Shown here one piece after another: positions 46,375 to 57,451 of a DNA stretch of 64,000 nt (its first letter is position 1; the number at the start of each line of letters is the position of its first letter). Origin of the DNA: Humulus lupulus. Its lineage: Eukaryota; Streptophyta; Magnoliopsida; Rosales; Cannabaceae. Location: the NCBI RefSeq assembly GCF_963169125.1, contig NC_084795.1:191554214-191618213 (forward strand), in the 5' to 3' direction. The notes below the pieces were generated by a model. It was not told the origin of the DNA, ran no database searches, and saw only the letters and a program-made list of their open reading frames with translations. The position numbers were made by a program, and so were the translations under genes.

Positions 46375-48273
46375 TGAAATGACCCAACTACTCTAGACTT
46401 TGGACCATTAATGACTACTATACATAGACACTAATTTTTTAATAAAACTCCCAAGTGAAATAATCATAACTTCATTAAAACTTTTGAAACAAATGTTAAA
46501 CTACATAAAATTTAAAGTACGATATGGGATCCCATTGTTTTTAAAATAAAAACATAACATAACTTTAAATAAATGGGTTACAAAATAAAGTGCGGAAAAT
46601 ACATATAAAGCATAATTTTTAAAAGACTAAGAAGAGACTTCATCCTCGAATCGAACGCTCAATCCATCCATTTCCATTTTGCCTCAATACACAACCCCCA
46701 AGCTGCCAAGAACCTTAACGCCACCATAGCTATTTTCCTACACATATAAACATAAAGGAATGAGCCTAATGCCCAGCAAGGAAAATCTAACACATAATCA
46801 TACACATAAAATTCATATCATAACATATACTAAAACATATCATAAACATATGTCACATATACTATCATGGCCATTATTACTTGGGGCTCGTAAACTAAAC
46901 AAGTCATATGCCCAGTAGATTTGTGGGGCTTGCTAGCTAAGCAAGTCATATGCCCATAAATTTATTGGGGCTTGTTAGTTATACAAGTCATATGCCCAAG
47001 TCTACAAACATACATAATATAACATATAACATAACACATAAATCATAAGATAACATATAACATATAAAATCCTATCCTATTTTCCTTACCAAATATACCG
47101 AGATATGAGAACAGGATTGGGGCTTTGGAACACTCCTAAAATCCATCAAAGAAAGGTGAGTATACTAAAGAAAAAGGGATGAAAAGAATGGACGAACTAT
47201 ATCATTGAGAATATACTTACCAAAAATCTTACGTTGAAGACCTTAGATTTCCTAACCAAGAATAAAGAATAGAGTTAGGATTTTGAGTAGAAAACTATAA
47301 GAATAACACAGAATGAACTAGAATAATGAATACCTCGAATGCTTCTATAACCGAAATACACCTCGAACCGAAAAAAATACTATGAACCTTACTTCTCGAG
47401 TGTTTATTAAGCTTATAAAGTTAAATCTTATATTCCCAACCCATGTCTTTAAGCATTCAAAAATAACCTAGCAGCTTACAGCCTCTGAACTTAGCTTGAT
47501 GAATGAATAAATGGATGGGTACTAGGTCCTATTTATAGAGTTTAAGAATGAAAAGATCTTAATTTAACTTGAATAAAATAATGGCTTTTTAAGTGAAAAA
47601 TATTTGAATTATCGTTCAGCAGAGGCTGAAGACTCGGTCAGAAAGATGCTGGACTTATCAAGAGGTTAAGGAATAAAATGAGTTCGGTTTCAAAAACATT
47701 AAAAAATCATTCAAAGGAGTCGATATATCGCCTGGGCTAATATGCCCGAGGCTCGTCGAGGTGATCGTGCGAAGTTACGTGTTTTTCGTATCCCCGTATG
47801 GCGATATATCGCCCCCTATAGCTGCGATATATCGGCATACGCTGAAATATTAAACACGAAATTGCACATTTTTAGCCTAATTTGAATTGAGCAAACAACC
47901 TTGACTAAATCCTCTAACGATTTCAAAGCTGCTGACAGACCCTAGGATATTCAAATATTGATCTTAATAAACTTATTCCTCAAAATTACTTAATTATCAT
48001 TAAACATACATATGAAAAGTGTTACAATCTTATTGGGTCTATCTAAACCTTATAATATAATAAATATCACCATCAATATCTGTCATATTAATCAAACCTT
48101 AGGTTAAAATTAATATTCTTAAACTATAGGTTAAACTTAGAAAATCTACAAGTGTTACTACGACTGTCCAATTAAATCCCGGTCTGAATCAAAATCCACA
48201 GTCATAAAAATACTACAATTATTACTATTGCTACTACTGTCTAACTAGCTAAGTAAAGTTCTTCGACTCTACA
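46375..48273 (-). repeat. 3' LTR of element F (1899 bp)
   Basis: Plus strand starts TGAAATGACCCAACTACTC and ends GACTCTACA next to the polypurine tract. It contains GGGATCCCA and a TCGTAAACTA/AGTCATATGCCCA repeat near 46886-47000, and three CGATATATCG palindromes at 47721-47834. No coding sequence. Confidence 0.85.
47721..47834. repeat. CGATATATCG palindrome array in the LTR of F
   Basis: The exact ten-base palindrome occurs at 47721, 47802 and 47825. Confidence 0.85.
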
Positions 48274-48288
48274 ATTCTCCCCTACTAA
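48274..48288 (-). other. Polypurine tract of element F
   Basis: Sense strand TTAGTAGGGGAGAAT directly before the LTR start TGTAGAGTC. Confidence 0.8.
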
Positions 48289-48289
48289 A

Positions 48290-49757
48290 AAGAATTTCAT
48301 CCTCGAAATTTACTTACCAAATAACTACGGATACCGGCCTTGCATGTCCTCCTCCAACTCCCACGTTGCCTCTCATTCAGAACTATTACTCCTTAGGACT
48401 TTGACTATAGGAATGCTCTTGGACCATAACTGGTTCACCCCCTATCCAGGATGCTAACTGGTTGTTCCTCGTAACTCAAGTCTTTCTGGAGTGCTATCGT
48501 ATCATACGTGAGGATGTGAGATCGGTCTGACACATACTTGCGTAGCATCAAGATGTGGAACACGTTGTGACTATCTGCTAGTGCTGGCGGTAGGGCTAGT
48601 CTATACGCAACTGCTCCCACTTTGTCCAATAACTCAAAAGGACCTAAAAATCGAGGACTAAGCTTGCCTTTCTTCCAAAACCGCTTTACACCTTTCATAG
48701 GAGATATCTTCAAGAAGGCTTGATCTCCGACTTTGAATTCCACATCGGGTCGCTTGGCATCCGCATAGCTTTTTTGACAGCTTTGACCAGCAAGCATACG
48801 CTATCTAATAAGCGTTACTACTTCCTGAGCTTGTCTAACAACTTCGGGACCTAGAAGCTGCCTTTCTCCTACCTCGTCCCAGTGCAACGGTGATCGACAC
48901 CTCCTTCCATCAAGAAATTCATAAGGTGCGATCCCGATCATTGACTTGTAGCTATTGTTGTAGGAGAACTCTATCAGCGGAAAGTACTTATTCCATGATC
49001 CTCAGAAATCAAGTACACACGCGTGTAGCATATCCTCTATAATCTAAATCGTACGCTCGGACTGCCCGTCTGTCTGAGGATGAAAAGCTGTACTAAGACT
49101 TAACTTATTACCCATAGCTTGCTGTAAAATTCCCCAAAATCTTGATGTAAACACCGATCCTCTATCCAACACTATTATCTTGGGGATTCTATGCAATCGT
49201 ACTATCAATTGGACGTAGATGTCAGCATATTGGTCTGCCGTGTATGAAGTCTTAACAGACAGGAAATGAGCCGACTTGGTTAGTCTATCTATTACTATCC
49301 AAGCGGAATCATGCTGCTTATTCCTCCTTGGCAAACCTATCACGAAGTCCATAGCTATATCATCCCACTTCCATTCTGGTACGCTAAGCGGTTGGAATAA
49401 GCCTGCAGGCCGCTGATGCTCTGCTTTCACTTGCTGGCATACAAGACACTTAGACACAAACTCCGCTATGTCCTTCTTCATCCCTGGCCACCAATAGAGT
49501 ACCTTGATGTCATGAGTCATCTTGGTAGACCCTGGGTGAACTGAGTATGGGGTACTGTGCGATTCTTCTAGAATCGTCCTCCTAATCCTCTGATCATTTG
49601 GCACGCATACCCGATCCTTATATCTCAATAAACCTTCACTAGATATTGAGAAATCTGTAGCCTTGCCTTCTCTGACTGTATCCATATGTGCTGCTAGTAT
49701 GTCATCATGTCCCTGACCAATCCATATATCTTCTAACAGATTTGACTGGATAGACAA
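48290..49757 (-). pseudogene. pol: Integrase with C-terminal chromodomain, element F
   Basis: Zinc-binding part HSTPYSVHPGSTKM and CLVCQQ (49450-49560). Core with MDFVIGLPRR, VLDRGSVFTSRFW and DGQSERTI (three acidic residues present). A TAG follows at about 49041-49043 where Gln is expected. Then the C-terminal fold (48435-48797, GPFELLDKVG) and DLSYEEQPVSILDR, leading into a chromodomain-like stretch at 48290-48430 (VKVLRSN, EATWELEEDM) with stops and a frame break. Chromodomains direct chromovirus insertion to marked chromatin. Stops make this copy dead. Confidence 0.85.
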
Positions 49758-51371
49758 GTTAGCCAGTTTGACAACAACTACTTCTATTCCGGTACTGATC
49801 AGCTCCTGCTGTAGTGGCTTTTCTATTCTGGCTAAAGCTACTAAATTTCCATAACTTTTCCTACTAAGCGCATCGGCAACTATGTTTGCTTTTCCCGGGT
49901 GGTATAGGATTTTGCAGTCCTAATCCTTCACTAATTCTAACCACCTGCACTGCCTCATGTTTAGCTCCTTCTGAGTAAAGAAGTATTTTAAACTTTTGTG
50001 GTCCATAAAAATCTCGCACCGTTCTCCGTAAAGATAATGGCGCCAGATTTTCAATGCAAAGACCACTGCTGCCAACTCCATATCGTGATTTGGATAGCGC
50101 TGCTCGTACTCCTTCAACTGTCGTGAGGCGTAGGCTATCACCTTATCATTTTACATCAACACGCAACCCAATCCTTGCTTCGATGCATCGCAGTAAACTA
50201 CGAACTTATAGTTGGGCGTCGGTATACAGAGTACTGATGCTGAGCAAAGCTTATCCTTAAGCAACTGGAAGATTTCTTCACATTTATCATTCCAGTTGAA
50301 TCTTTGCTGTTTCCGGGTCAGATTTTTGAGCGGAGTAGCTATCTTAGAAAAACCCTCTACGAACCTCCTATAATAACTGGCTAACCCTAGAAAGCTTATT
50401 ACTTCAGATGCGTTCTTTGCTCTTGGCCAATCCTTCACGGCCTCTACCTTTGATGGGTCTACTGCAACTCCGTCTTTTGATATAATGTGCCCGAGGAGTG
50501 CCACTTGCGAAAGCCAAAACTCGCATTTCTTGAACTTGGCGTAGATTTGATGCTCCTTCAGTCATGACAAAACCAACCTCAAATGTTCCTCGTGCTCTAC
50601 TTCATCCTTAGAGTATTCTAAGATGTCGTCGATGAACACTACGACGAATTTATCTATGTAGTCCTTGAAGACCCTATTCATCATGTCCATAAACGTGGCT
50701 GGTGCGTTAGTAAGACCAAAGGACATAACCAAGAACTCATAATGTTCATAACGAGTTATAAAGGATGTCTTAAGAATATCTTCTCCCTTTACCTTGAGCT
50801 GATGATACCCGGACCGTAAATCAATCTTTGAAAATACAGTCATGCCTCAGAGTCGATCAAACAAGTCATCGATCTGGAGTAGCGGGTACTTATTCTTAAT
50901 CGTTACCTTGTTCAGCTCGCGATAGTGTATGCACATTCGCATGCTTCCGTCCTTTTTCTTCACAAATAGCACTGGTGCTCCCCATGGTGAATGGCTCGGC
51001 CTAATAAAACCCAAGTCTAGGAGTTCTTGTAGCTGCATCTTTAAATCCTTGAGTTCCGTAGGTGCCATCCGGTATGGTGCCTTAGAGATAGGCTCGGTGC
51101 CTGGTTCTAATTCCATCGTGAAGTCAATTTCGCGAGTTGGCAGCAATCCTGGCAAGTCATCGGGAAATACCTCTAGGAATTCTCTTAGAGTACGGACATC
51201 TCCAACCTTAAGTGGTGTCTCCTTTACCAAATTTGTGATGCTGGCTAAGAACGCTTGACATCCTTTTTCCATCATTCTTTGAGCTTTGAGAGATGATACT
51301 ATTGTGGTGCGTAATCCTGAATCTTGTCCCATGAAGCATAGTTTCTGGCCGTCAGGAGTCTCGAACATCAC
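49758..51371 (-). pseudogene. pol: Reverse transcriptase and RNase H of element F
   Basis: [38 protein letters not shown], a TGA at 50844-50846, [30 protein letters not shown] and the catalytic FIDDILEYS (usual FIDDILVYS). Thumb at 50151-50504 (GLASYYRRFVEGFSK). RNase H at 49758-50160 ([40 protein letters not shown]). Five or so stops or frame breaks. Single RNase H, as in chromoviruses. Confidence 0.87.
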
Positions 51372-52611
51372 CTTCTTGCGTTTGCAGTCGATGGTTGCGC
51401 CATGCCGTGATAGCTAGTCCATGCCTAGTACTACGTCAAAGTCCTTGATCACCAATTCTATCAGATCTCCTTCTAGTTCTACGTCCTCAATCTTGATCGG
51501 TACGCCTCGTACTATCCGTGATGATAGAACTACTTTTCCAGAAGGAAACTCGGTTACAAACCTAGTTCTAAATCTTTCACAAGATTTGTCTAGTTTTTCT
51601 ATCATTTCTAACGAGATATACGAATGAGTGGCTCTCAAATCAAATAATACAGAGCATATGTTATTGAGGATAGAAACCTGACCTGTGACCACCTTATTTC
51701 TAGCATCAGCCTCTCCTTGGGTTAAGGCAAAAACCCTAGCATGAACCATCTTGTCGTCCTTCTTCCCTTCTGGCTTGCGCTGAGGACAATGTCTTTTCCG
51801 GTGTCCTTCCTGACCACAGTTAAAACATTCCTTGGTGTTTGCACGACATTCTCCAGGATGTTTCTTCTGACACTTAGCACATGGCGGGTATTCCACATAA
51901 CTCGACCTATTTCCCCCATTATTTGTCCGTGCCCTCTTATCGCAGTCAGATTGCTTATTATCTGGATGCCTTCTTTTCTGACTGTTAACGTTGTTCCCGA
52001 GCTGATTGTTGCCATTATGGTTGTTGTTCCGACTGGTCTGAGGTTGACCCTGCTGTCTAGGCTCGGGCTTACTGGCTTCCTCTTTACATACATTAGCCTG
52101 CAACCTCTCTACTTCTATTATCGTCTCTAAAACGTTGGCTTACGTAGTATTCCCAGGGTTTGCTAGCTTAAACCGCCTCTCGATCTTCGGTCGAAGTCCT
52201 CTAACGAACTTGTTCACCCTCAGAAAATCAGTTGGAACCATCTCAGATGCGACTTAGCTAGGCGGTCGAACTGACGAGCATACTCTGCCACTGATAAACT
52301 ACCTTGCTTCAAGTTGGCGAACTCCTCAACTCTCGAAGTGAGTACAGCCGAATTGTAATATGGTCGCAACATCATGAGTTTGCTGGACCAAGTCCCACCA
52401 TATCCTGGCATCCTTCTTGAGCAATGATGAGACGCAGGATATACGGTCTGCATTACTGAGATTCATATGCGTCAGAATTGGCTCCACATTCCTTAGCCAC
52501 TCTTCTACCTCAAAGGGGTCTGTGGTCCCTTCGATGTTTGGAGAGTGCTGCTTGTGGAACCTCTCATAAACTTGCTCCCTGTGTTGTACTGGATACGGCG
52601 CGTAGTTCACT
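51372..52611 (-). pseudogene. gag-pro: gag C-terminal part and protease of element F
   Basis: Gag domain 52220-52610 (HKQHSPNIEGTTDPFEVEEW, then after a frameshift FANLKQGSLSVAEYARQF). Zinc knuckle CFNCGQEGHRKRHC (about 51800) complete. Protease at about 51590-51640 as FDLRATHSYIS, where the usual DSGA is DLRA. A stop at 51411-51413 where Trp is usual (VVLGMD then stop). Gag is cut at 52611 by H. Confidence 0.85.
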
Positions 52612-53740
52612 TGTAACGACCCAAATTCGCTAATAAGGCTTAAGGGCCTTGATTAGTGTGCCAGGAGGGCAGGTTGGGATTTATGTGTGGTTTTAGGAAT
52701 TAAATGCATGATTATGATTTAAAGCATGTTATGTGACTATTTGATTATTTGATTATTTGAGATGCATGACTATGTATATTAGTATGCATGTAGGCCCGGA
52801 TTGTGTTTGAAGGGCATAATTGTAATTTTGGCCATGTTGGGCATAACTGTATTAATATGTGATGATTGTTGAGACCACAGTGGTATGTGGGTATTTCCGT
52901 GATTGGTAACTTTCGGCACGAGGCGATCCTAGAGCTGAATAGCGGGGAAAGTCACAACGGGGCATTATAATTGACTTTGGGCAAGTCAAGGAGTATTTTT
53001 GATATTGGGTTATGAAAATAAATAATTGGAGATATATTTGAGGTTAGGATGTCTAGGCGGGAATACTGGGGGATTTTACCATTTTTGCTTCGGGGATATT
53101 TTGGTACCCCGAACCTTGAGGTAACCAACTTAAGTTATAAAAACAAAACAAATAAACCATTTGGAGACTTAGAGAAACCGACCCAGCCTCCACCCTCTCC
53201 TCTTCTTCTTTCTTTCCTCTTTCTTTCATGAAATCCACAGAAATCTTAGGAGAAATCAAGCTTGAATTTCTGAAAATTGATGGTGGGATTTGGAGGTTTA
53301 GCTCAAGAGTTAACCAAGAACAAATCAGGGTAAAGGTAAGCAATTAATTCTTTTTCTCAAGTTAAATTTCTGAGATTTTGTTGGGTTGTGAATGTTTGTG
53401 GGTTTTTGATATTCAAGGTGGAGTTTGAGGCTTGAAACTTTGAAGATAGGTCATGGGATCCTTTGGGAAACGATTCTACAACTGAGGTAAGGTTTAAATT
53501 AAAGTTTGATGGTTGAAATTGAGAATTTCTATGGTTGGTTTTGAGTTTTAGGTTTGAAATTTCAAAAATTTGGAATTTGGATCTTGGTGAGTGTTAGGTT
53601 GGATTTTTGGTGGAATTATGTTGTTTAAACCATCCTAATGTTGTGATTATTAATTGGTTTTGAATTGGGAGCTTTGGGATGGCTTTAGGTGAGGTTTTAA
53701 GCTTGAAAATGGTGGGTTTTTCTGGGTTCGAAGGGTCGGG

Positions 53741-53887
53741 CCGCGGCATAGTTCTTGGAGGGCCGCGGCCCTTGAAGGCTAAGTTGTGTTGAGGATGGAG
53801 GGCGGGCCGCGGCATGGTCCTTGTAGGGCCACGGCCCTTACCTGTTTCTGGGCGTTTTTGTGGCCCTGTTTGGGGGCCATGCCGCGG
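53741..53887. repeat. CCGCGG palindrome array in H
   Basis: Exact CCGCGG at 53741, 53763, 53807 and 53882, with two near copies (53828 region, CCACGG; 53905 region, CCGGGG). Confidence 0.85.
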
Positions 53888-54328
53888 CATGGTTGGGCCA
53901 TGCCGGGGCGCTTAAGGAATTTTGGGATTTTGAGAATTTGGGCTTGGGAATTTAACCTAGGGTGCTCGGGGTTGAGTCTTTTACAATGTTTGGTGAATTT
54001 CAACGTTCCGAGTACTAGAACTTGGTTTAGAAACTAATTGGAGATTAATCTTATTGGTATCCATTATCTTGGTTGTGACTAGGTGTTAAGCTAGTGCTCG
54101 GGAAGTGGATCGTGCTCGGGGGCCGTCATTTTTTCTATTTAAAGCATTTGGAATTAAGGTAAGAAAACCGTAACACCCGAGATTAGGGCATGGCCCCACT
54201 GTGTGATTGTAGGGCATGGCCCCAGATTGTATTATGTGCAAATGTTTAAACCTTAAATGAATCATGATGTGTGTGAATGATTATTTCAAATGTACTATAT
54301 GTGTGATTATGATGAAATGAACGGCAAG

Positions 54329-54537
54329 GGCCGAGTACGGCGTAGGCCGGGGCGGCCGTGGGCCGAGTACGGCGTAGGCCAGGGCGGCCGTGGGCCGAAA
54401 GTAACACCTAGCACATGGGATGCTATAATCAGGGCGGGGCCCGGTGGATTCATGTGTTATGCTATAATCAGGGCGGGGCCCGGTGGATTCATGTGTTATG
54501 CTATAATCAGGGCGGGGCCCGGTGGATACATGTGTTT
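54329..54537 (+). repeat. Two short tandem repeats inside H
   Basis: A 32-bp unit twice (54329-54360, 54361-54392; GGCCGAGTACGGCGTAGGCC-like) and a 39-bp unit three times (54421, 54460, 54499; TGCTATAATCAGGGCGGGGC start). The corresponding place in K1 and K2 has single copies. Confidence 0.88.
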
Positions 54538-55031
54538 GCTTAGTCTAATGGTTGACTTGTTTATCTGTGGATTATCTGTTATGATAAAACTGTATATATT
54601 GCATATGTTATGTTCTGCATGGGTTTTCTTGCTGGGCTTCGGCTCACGGGTGCTCCGTGTTGCAGGTAGGGCAAAGACCGAGTCAACCAACCATGAGTAC
54701 GGAGAGCGTGAAGCGACGCGTACATGTTTGGCCTGCCCGACTGCTTTGGTTGGGGGTTTATTTGAAAATGGCTGTAATAATCTATGATTTTATGATTTAT
54801 CAACTGTAAACTTATTTCAAGATGTAAATAGTTTTCAAACCTTATTTTTGGGATCCCAAAGGTTTAATACTAGGAGTTTTAAATGAAACGACGCATTTTC
54901 TAAGATTACAGCCTTAAAGTTTAATTAGTCACACTTTTGTCTCAAAACCTCGGTTAGCGAGTTCTTTGCACACTGTTTTGTCTTAAAAATCACTTAGTAA
55001 CGGCTCTAAGGAAGTAGGGCGTTACATCACT

Positions 55032-55315
55032 ACTGGCCATCCCCCATATGGACCAACTTGTTGGGGTGCTGAGGCCATTTGTTGTGGTTGCTGAGGTTGA
55101 GTCTGGGGCTGAGCCTGTTGTTGCTATTGCTGCAATAGCTCCTCGACTTGTTGTCACAGTCTAGCAATCTCCGCAGTGTTGTCAGCTGGCGGTGTTGGCG
55201 TGTTGCGGCTGGCAGTAGCACGCACTCCCTTTCTGCGAACTGGAGGGGCTTCATTGCTCACTGGAGCAGTGTTGGAGGCATTTCCGTTGGTGCGTGCATA
55301 TCTTCGGAGCGACAT
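55032..55315 (-). pseudogene. gag: gag N-terminal part of element F
   Basis: ATG at 55313-55315 (MSLRRYARTNGNAS). A proline/alanine-rich then glutamine-rich segment with two stops, leading to PYGGWPVV at H. The frame continues at 52611 with NYAPYPVQ once H and one TCACT copy are removed. Confidence 0.8.
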
Positions 55316-55825
55316 CGCAGCAGAGTTCTAACAGTTGAAAGAAACATGTTAGAACTTTACCTAATAGGCTCTAAGGAAAAACTTATTCTAAGCAGACATG
55401 TGACTTCTTATGAAAATTACATAAGTCTTCTTTATTTTATAGAATGGGTTTCTGTACTTAGAAAAACAATCCATCTTTTTTATTTCTAAGTCTGTTTCTA
55501 ATCATCCTATATGACTTAATTCTCAGGCTCGAAACTCATCTTTGTTCCAAAGTTAACCATATTGAGGGAGGGCTGGGATCAGTAAAATCGTTCCCACTAC
55601 TATGGCCCCCTAACTCTCAATATAGAAACTTGGTTCATTGATTTGTATCCACCTTCACCGAACTTAGTCATTATTTATTTTATTTATTATTTATTATGAT
55701 TGCGAAAATAAAAATCAAACTCATACATGATAACAAAATAACATGATATTAATTTGGAAAACAGTTTTCACTAATTACAACCATAAAACAAACAATAAAT
55801 AAAACAAATAATGAAATTAACTATT
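55316..55825 (-). other. Leader between pre-gag ORF and gag of element F
   Basis: About 510 bp of AT-rich sequence between the stop of the pre-gag ORF and the gag start. A GTTAGAAC word next to the gag start and T-rich runs would allow an intron here, but no pair of splice sites is convincing. No gene seen. Confidence 0.4.
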
Positions 55826-56293
55826 CTAAAAATCTGGATCTTCTACATCCGATCCTTCATCTAGCATATCATCATCTAATTCTTCATAGTCTTCATTATC
55901 ATGTGCCTCAAAATGTCCTCGAGGAAGGTTCGTAAAAATCCTATGTTTTTGCTCATTTGTAAACTGAAATTCTGATTTTGAAGTGAACCTAATTAACAGA
56001 AAGTAATATCGTATTGCTGCTGGCAGTTCATCTTCATCATCCATTATTTTCCATATCTCCTCTAAGGCTGCAATTACGGGATGAAAATCTCTAAATAGTC
56101 TAATTACTAAAACGTATTGTTCCGTTGCTCTCATCATGATTTGCTTAAACTCTTGAAGGTGACCTATTTCTCTGTGGAAAAAAAGCAGTCTCCGAGTGAT
56201 TCTCTCTAGTGTTCCTATGGTGTTTCTCAGTTCTCTTTTTCTCTTTAAAGCCTTAATGGCTCGGATATCCTCAAAGGTTAATGCTCCATTCAT
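55826..56293 (-). CDS. Pre-gag leader ORF of element F, unknown protein (155 codons)
   Basis: An intact frame between primer site and gag, on the same strand. Start MNGALTFEDIRAIKALKR; basic and probably helical first half (KRKRELRNTIGTLERITRR), a middle segment rich in Phe, Leu and Arg, and a very acidic end (EDYEELDDDMLDEGSDVEDPDF, given in two parts: EDYEELDDDM and LDEGSDVEDPDF). No signal peptide, membrane span or zinc motif seen. I do not recognise the family. It is intact while gag and pol around it carry stops. Element C has an acidic remnant at the same place; B has none. It could be a transposon accessory protein or a captured host exon. Confidence 0.6.
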   Translation of the reverse strand: MNGALTFEDIRAIKALKRKRELRNTIGTLERITRRLLFFHREIGHLQEFKQIMMRATEQYVLVIRLFRDFHPVIAALEEIWKIMDDEDELPAAIRYYFLLIRFTSKSEFQFTNEQKHRIFTNLPRGHFEAHDNEDYEELDDDMLDEGSDVEDPDF

Positions 56294-56431
56294 ACTTCAC
56301 TAAAAACATAAATGCTAAAATCGTTAGCTATACTTATAAGCATAATAACTATAACTTAAATACTTACTTGGCGGTCAGATTCGGAGCTTTGAGTGTGTGT
56401 ATCAAGGAGAACTTCATGCGAATGAATCATT

Positions 56432-56443
56432 GCTCTGATACCA
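56432..56443 (-). promoter_or_regulatory. Primer-binding site of element F (initiator Met tRNA type)
   Basis: The sense strand reads TTGGTATCAGAGC, an exact match to the usual plant Met-initiator site, one base after the 38-bp end. Confidence 0.88.
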
Positions 56444-56445
56444 AT

Positions 56446-56483
56446 TGTAATGGTCCAAAGTCTAGACTAGTTGGGTCATTACA
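56446..56483 (-). repeat. 38-bp inverted end of element F in place of a 5' LTR
   Basis: Read inward from the right end (minus strand) it begins TGTAATGACCCAACTAG; read inward from the left end (plus strand, 46375) the element begins TGAAATGACCCAACTAC. The two match at about 34 of the first 36 positions, so the element has inverted, not direct, ends. The 38-mer is itself nearly palindromic around TCTAGA. CTTGT duplications abut both ends. Confidence 0.85.
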
Positions 56484-57451
56484 CTTGTTGAGGGCGCAGA
56501 GCCTCTAGGGAGGGCCGCGATTCAAATAGAAAATATTGGGCAATTAGGGTTTTTTGGCTTGGGAACTCAAACTTAGGGTCTTGGGAGGTGTCCTACTGCC
56601 CCATTTAGTGGAATTCGAGGTACCGAAGGCTAGTATATTATTCTAAATTTTTTAAATCGATTTAGATTATGATGGTTATTTATTATTATGTAATGACTAG
56701 GTTTTACTGCTAAGGCTTGGAATTAGGGATCATGCTTGGGATCGCCTTGCACCGTCAGCTCGGGAATTATGTCATGTATATGTGTTTGTGACTGATAGGC
56801 GAAGGTCAGGATGGACGAAGGCCGGGATCAGCAAGGGGCTGAAATGGAAATAAGCAAGCTGAATGTAGGCCGCCAGGGCATGGTCATCTAGGATGTTGTA
56901 TTCACCCGCTTGGTTAGAATCATGAAGCAGGTTCCTAGTAATCCACCTTGGTCGGCTTAGGCAATTGATGTGAATTGTCTGTTATGTTTGTTTAGTTATG
57001 TATTTACTAAAATGAATTGTCATATACTATGTTTATGGAGTTTTCTTGTTGGGCCTTGGCTCACGGGTGATCTATGGTGCAGGTAAGGGCAAGGGAAAGG
57101 GCGACCAAGCATGAGTTGGAGGGCATGAAGCGACTTGCACATGTTATGCCTACCCGGTCACCACGACTAGAGTAGTTTTAAGGAACACCATGAAAATGAC
57201 CGATTTTGTCGCCTAGATTGCCTGTATAAAACTCTTGAGCTGTAATTATGTCTTAAAAAATGGTTTGGAATCCCAAAGTAACATTTTTATGACTATAATG
57301 AATGTCTAAACCTTTTATTCCTTAAGTTTCACTCTATTAGTCCTTAAGTTAACTAATTACAATGTTGGGTCAAAAACGTTGATTAGAGAGTTAAAGGCAC
57401 ATTTTAAAATCACATGGTAACGACTCTAGGGTAGTAGGGTGTTATAGCCAC

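Larger units (their letters stand above)
52612..55026 (+). mobile_element. H: solo LTR (2415 bp) in gag of element F
   Basis: TGTAACGACCC...GGGCGTTACA, flanked by perfect TCACT duplications (52607-52611 and 55027-55031). Same subfamily as K1 but in the opposite orientation. Shares the CCGCGG array (53741, 53763, 53807, 53882). A 165-codon open frame over 54290-54787 runs through tandem repeats and has no coding character. Confidence 0.93.
46375..56483 (-). mobile_element. Element F: Tekay-like chromovirus with abnormal 5' end
   Basis: About 7.7 kb without H. Perfect CTTGT duplications flank it (46370-46374 and 56484-56488). In sense order: a 38-bp 5' end, an intact Met-type primer site, a pre-gag ORF, gag, protease, RT, RNase H, integrase with chromodomain, polypurine tract and a 1.9-kb 3' LTR. 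The 5' LTR is missing: the right end is a 38-bp inverted copy of the LTR end. The coding part is the best preserved chromovirus in the window, though broken. Confidence 0.88.
45307..57446 (+). mobile_element. G: solo LTR in integrase of D, itself split by element F
   Basis: Two segments, 45307-46374 and 56484-57446 (about 2.0 kb in all). Starts TGTAACGTCATAAATTTG; the end is GGGTGTTATA, where the family has GTTACA. The flanks are GCTAC (45302-45306) and GCCAC (57447-57451), a duplication with one change. Words such as CTTGATTAGCATGC and GGCTCACGGGTG show the same superfamily as B, H and K. GC-rich repeated words at 46250-46340 (TCGCGG, GCGCGCCGC). Confidence 0.85.

Noticed and set aside
54290..54787. 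165-codon open frame in H
   Set aside because: It runs through two short tandem repeats in an LTR and has repeat-made, glycine/arginine-rich composition; K1 and K2 lack the frame.
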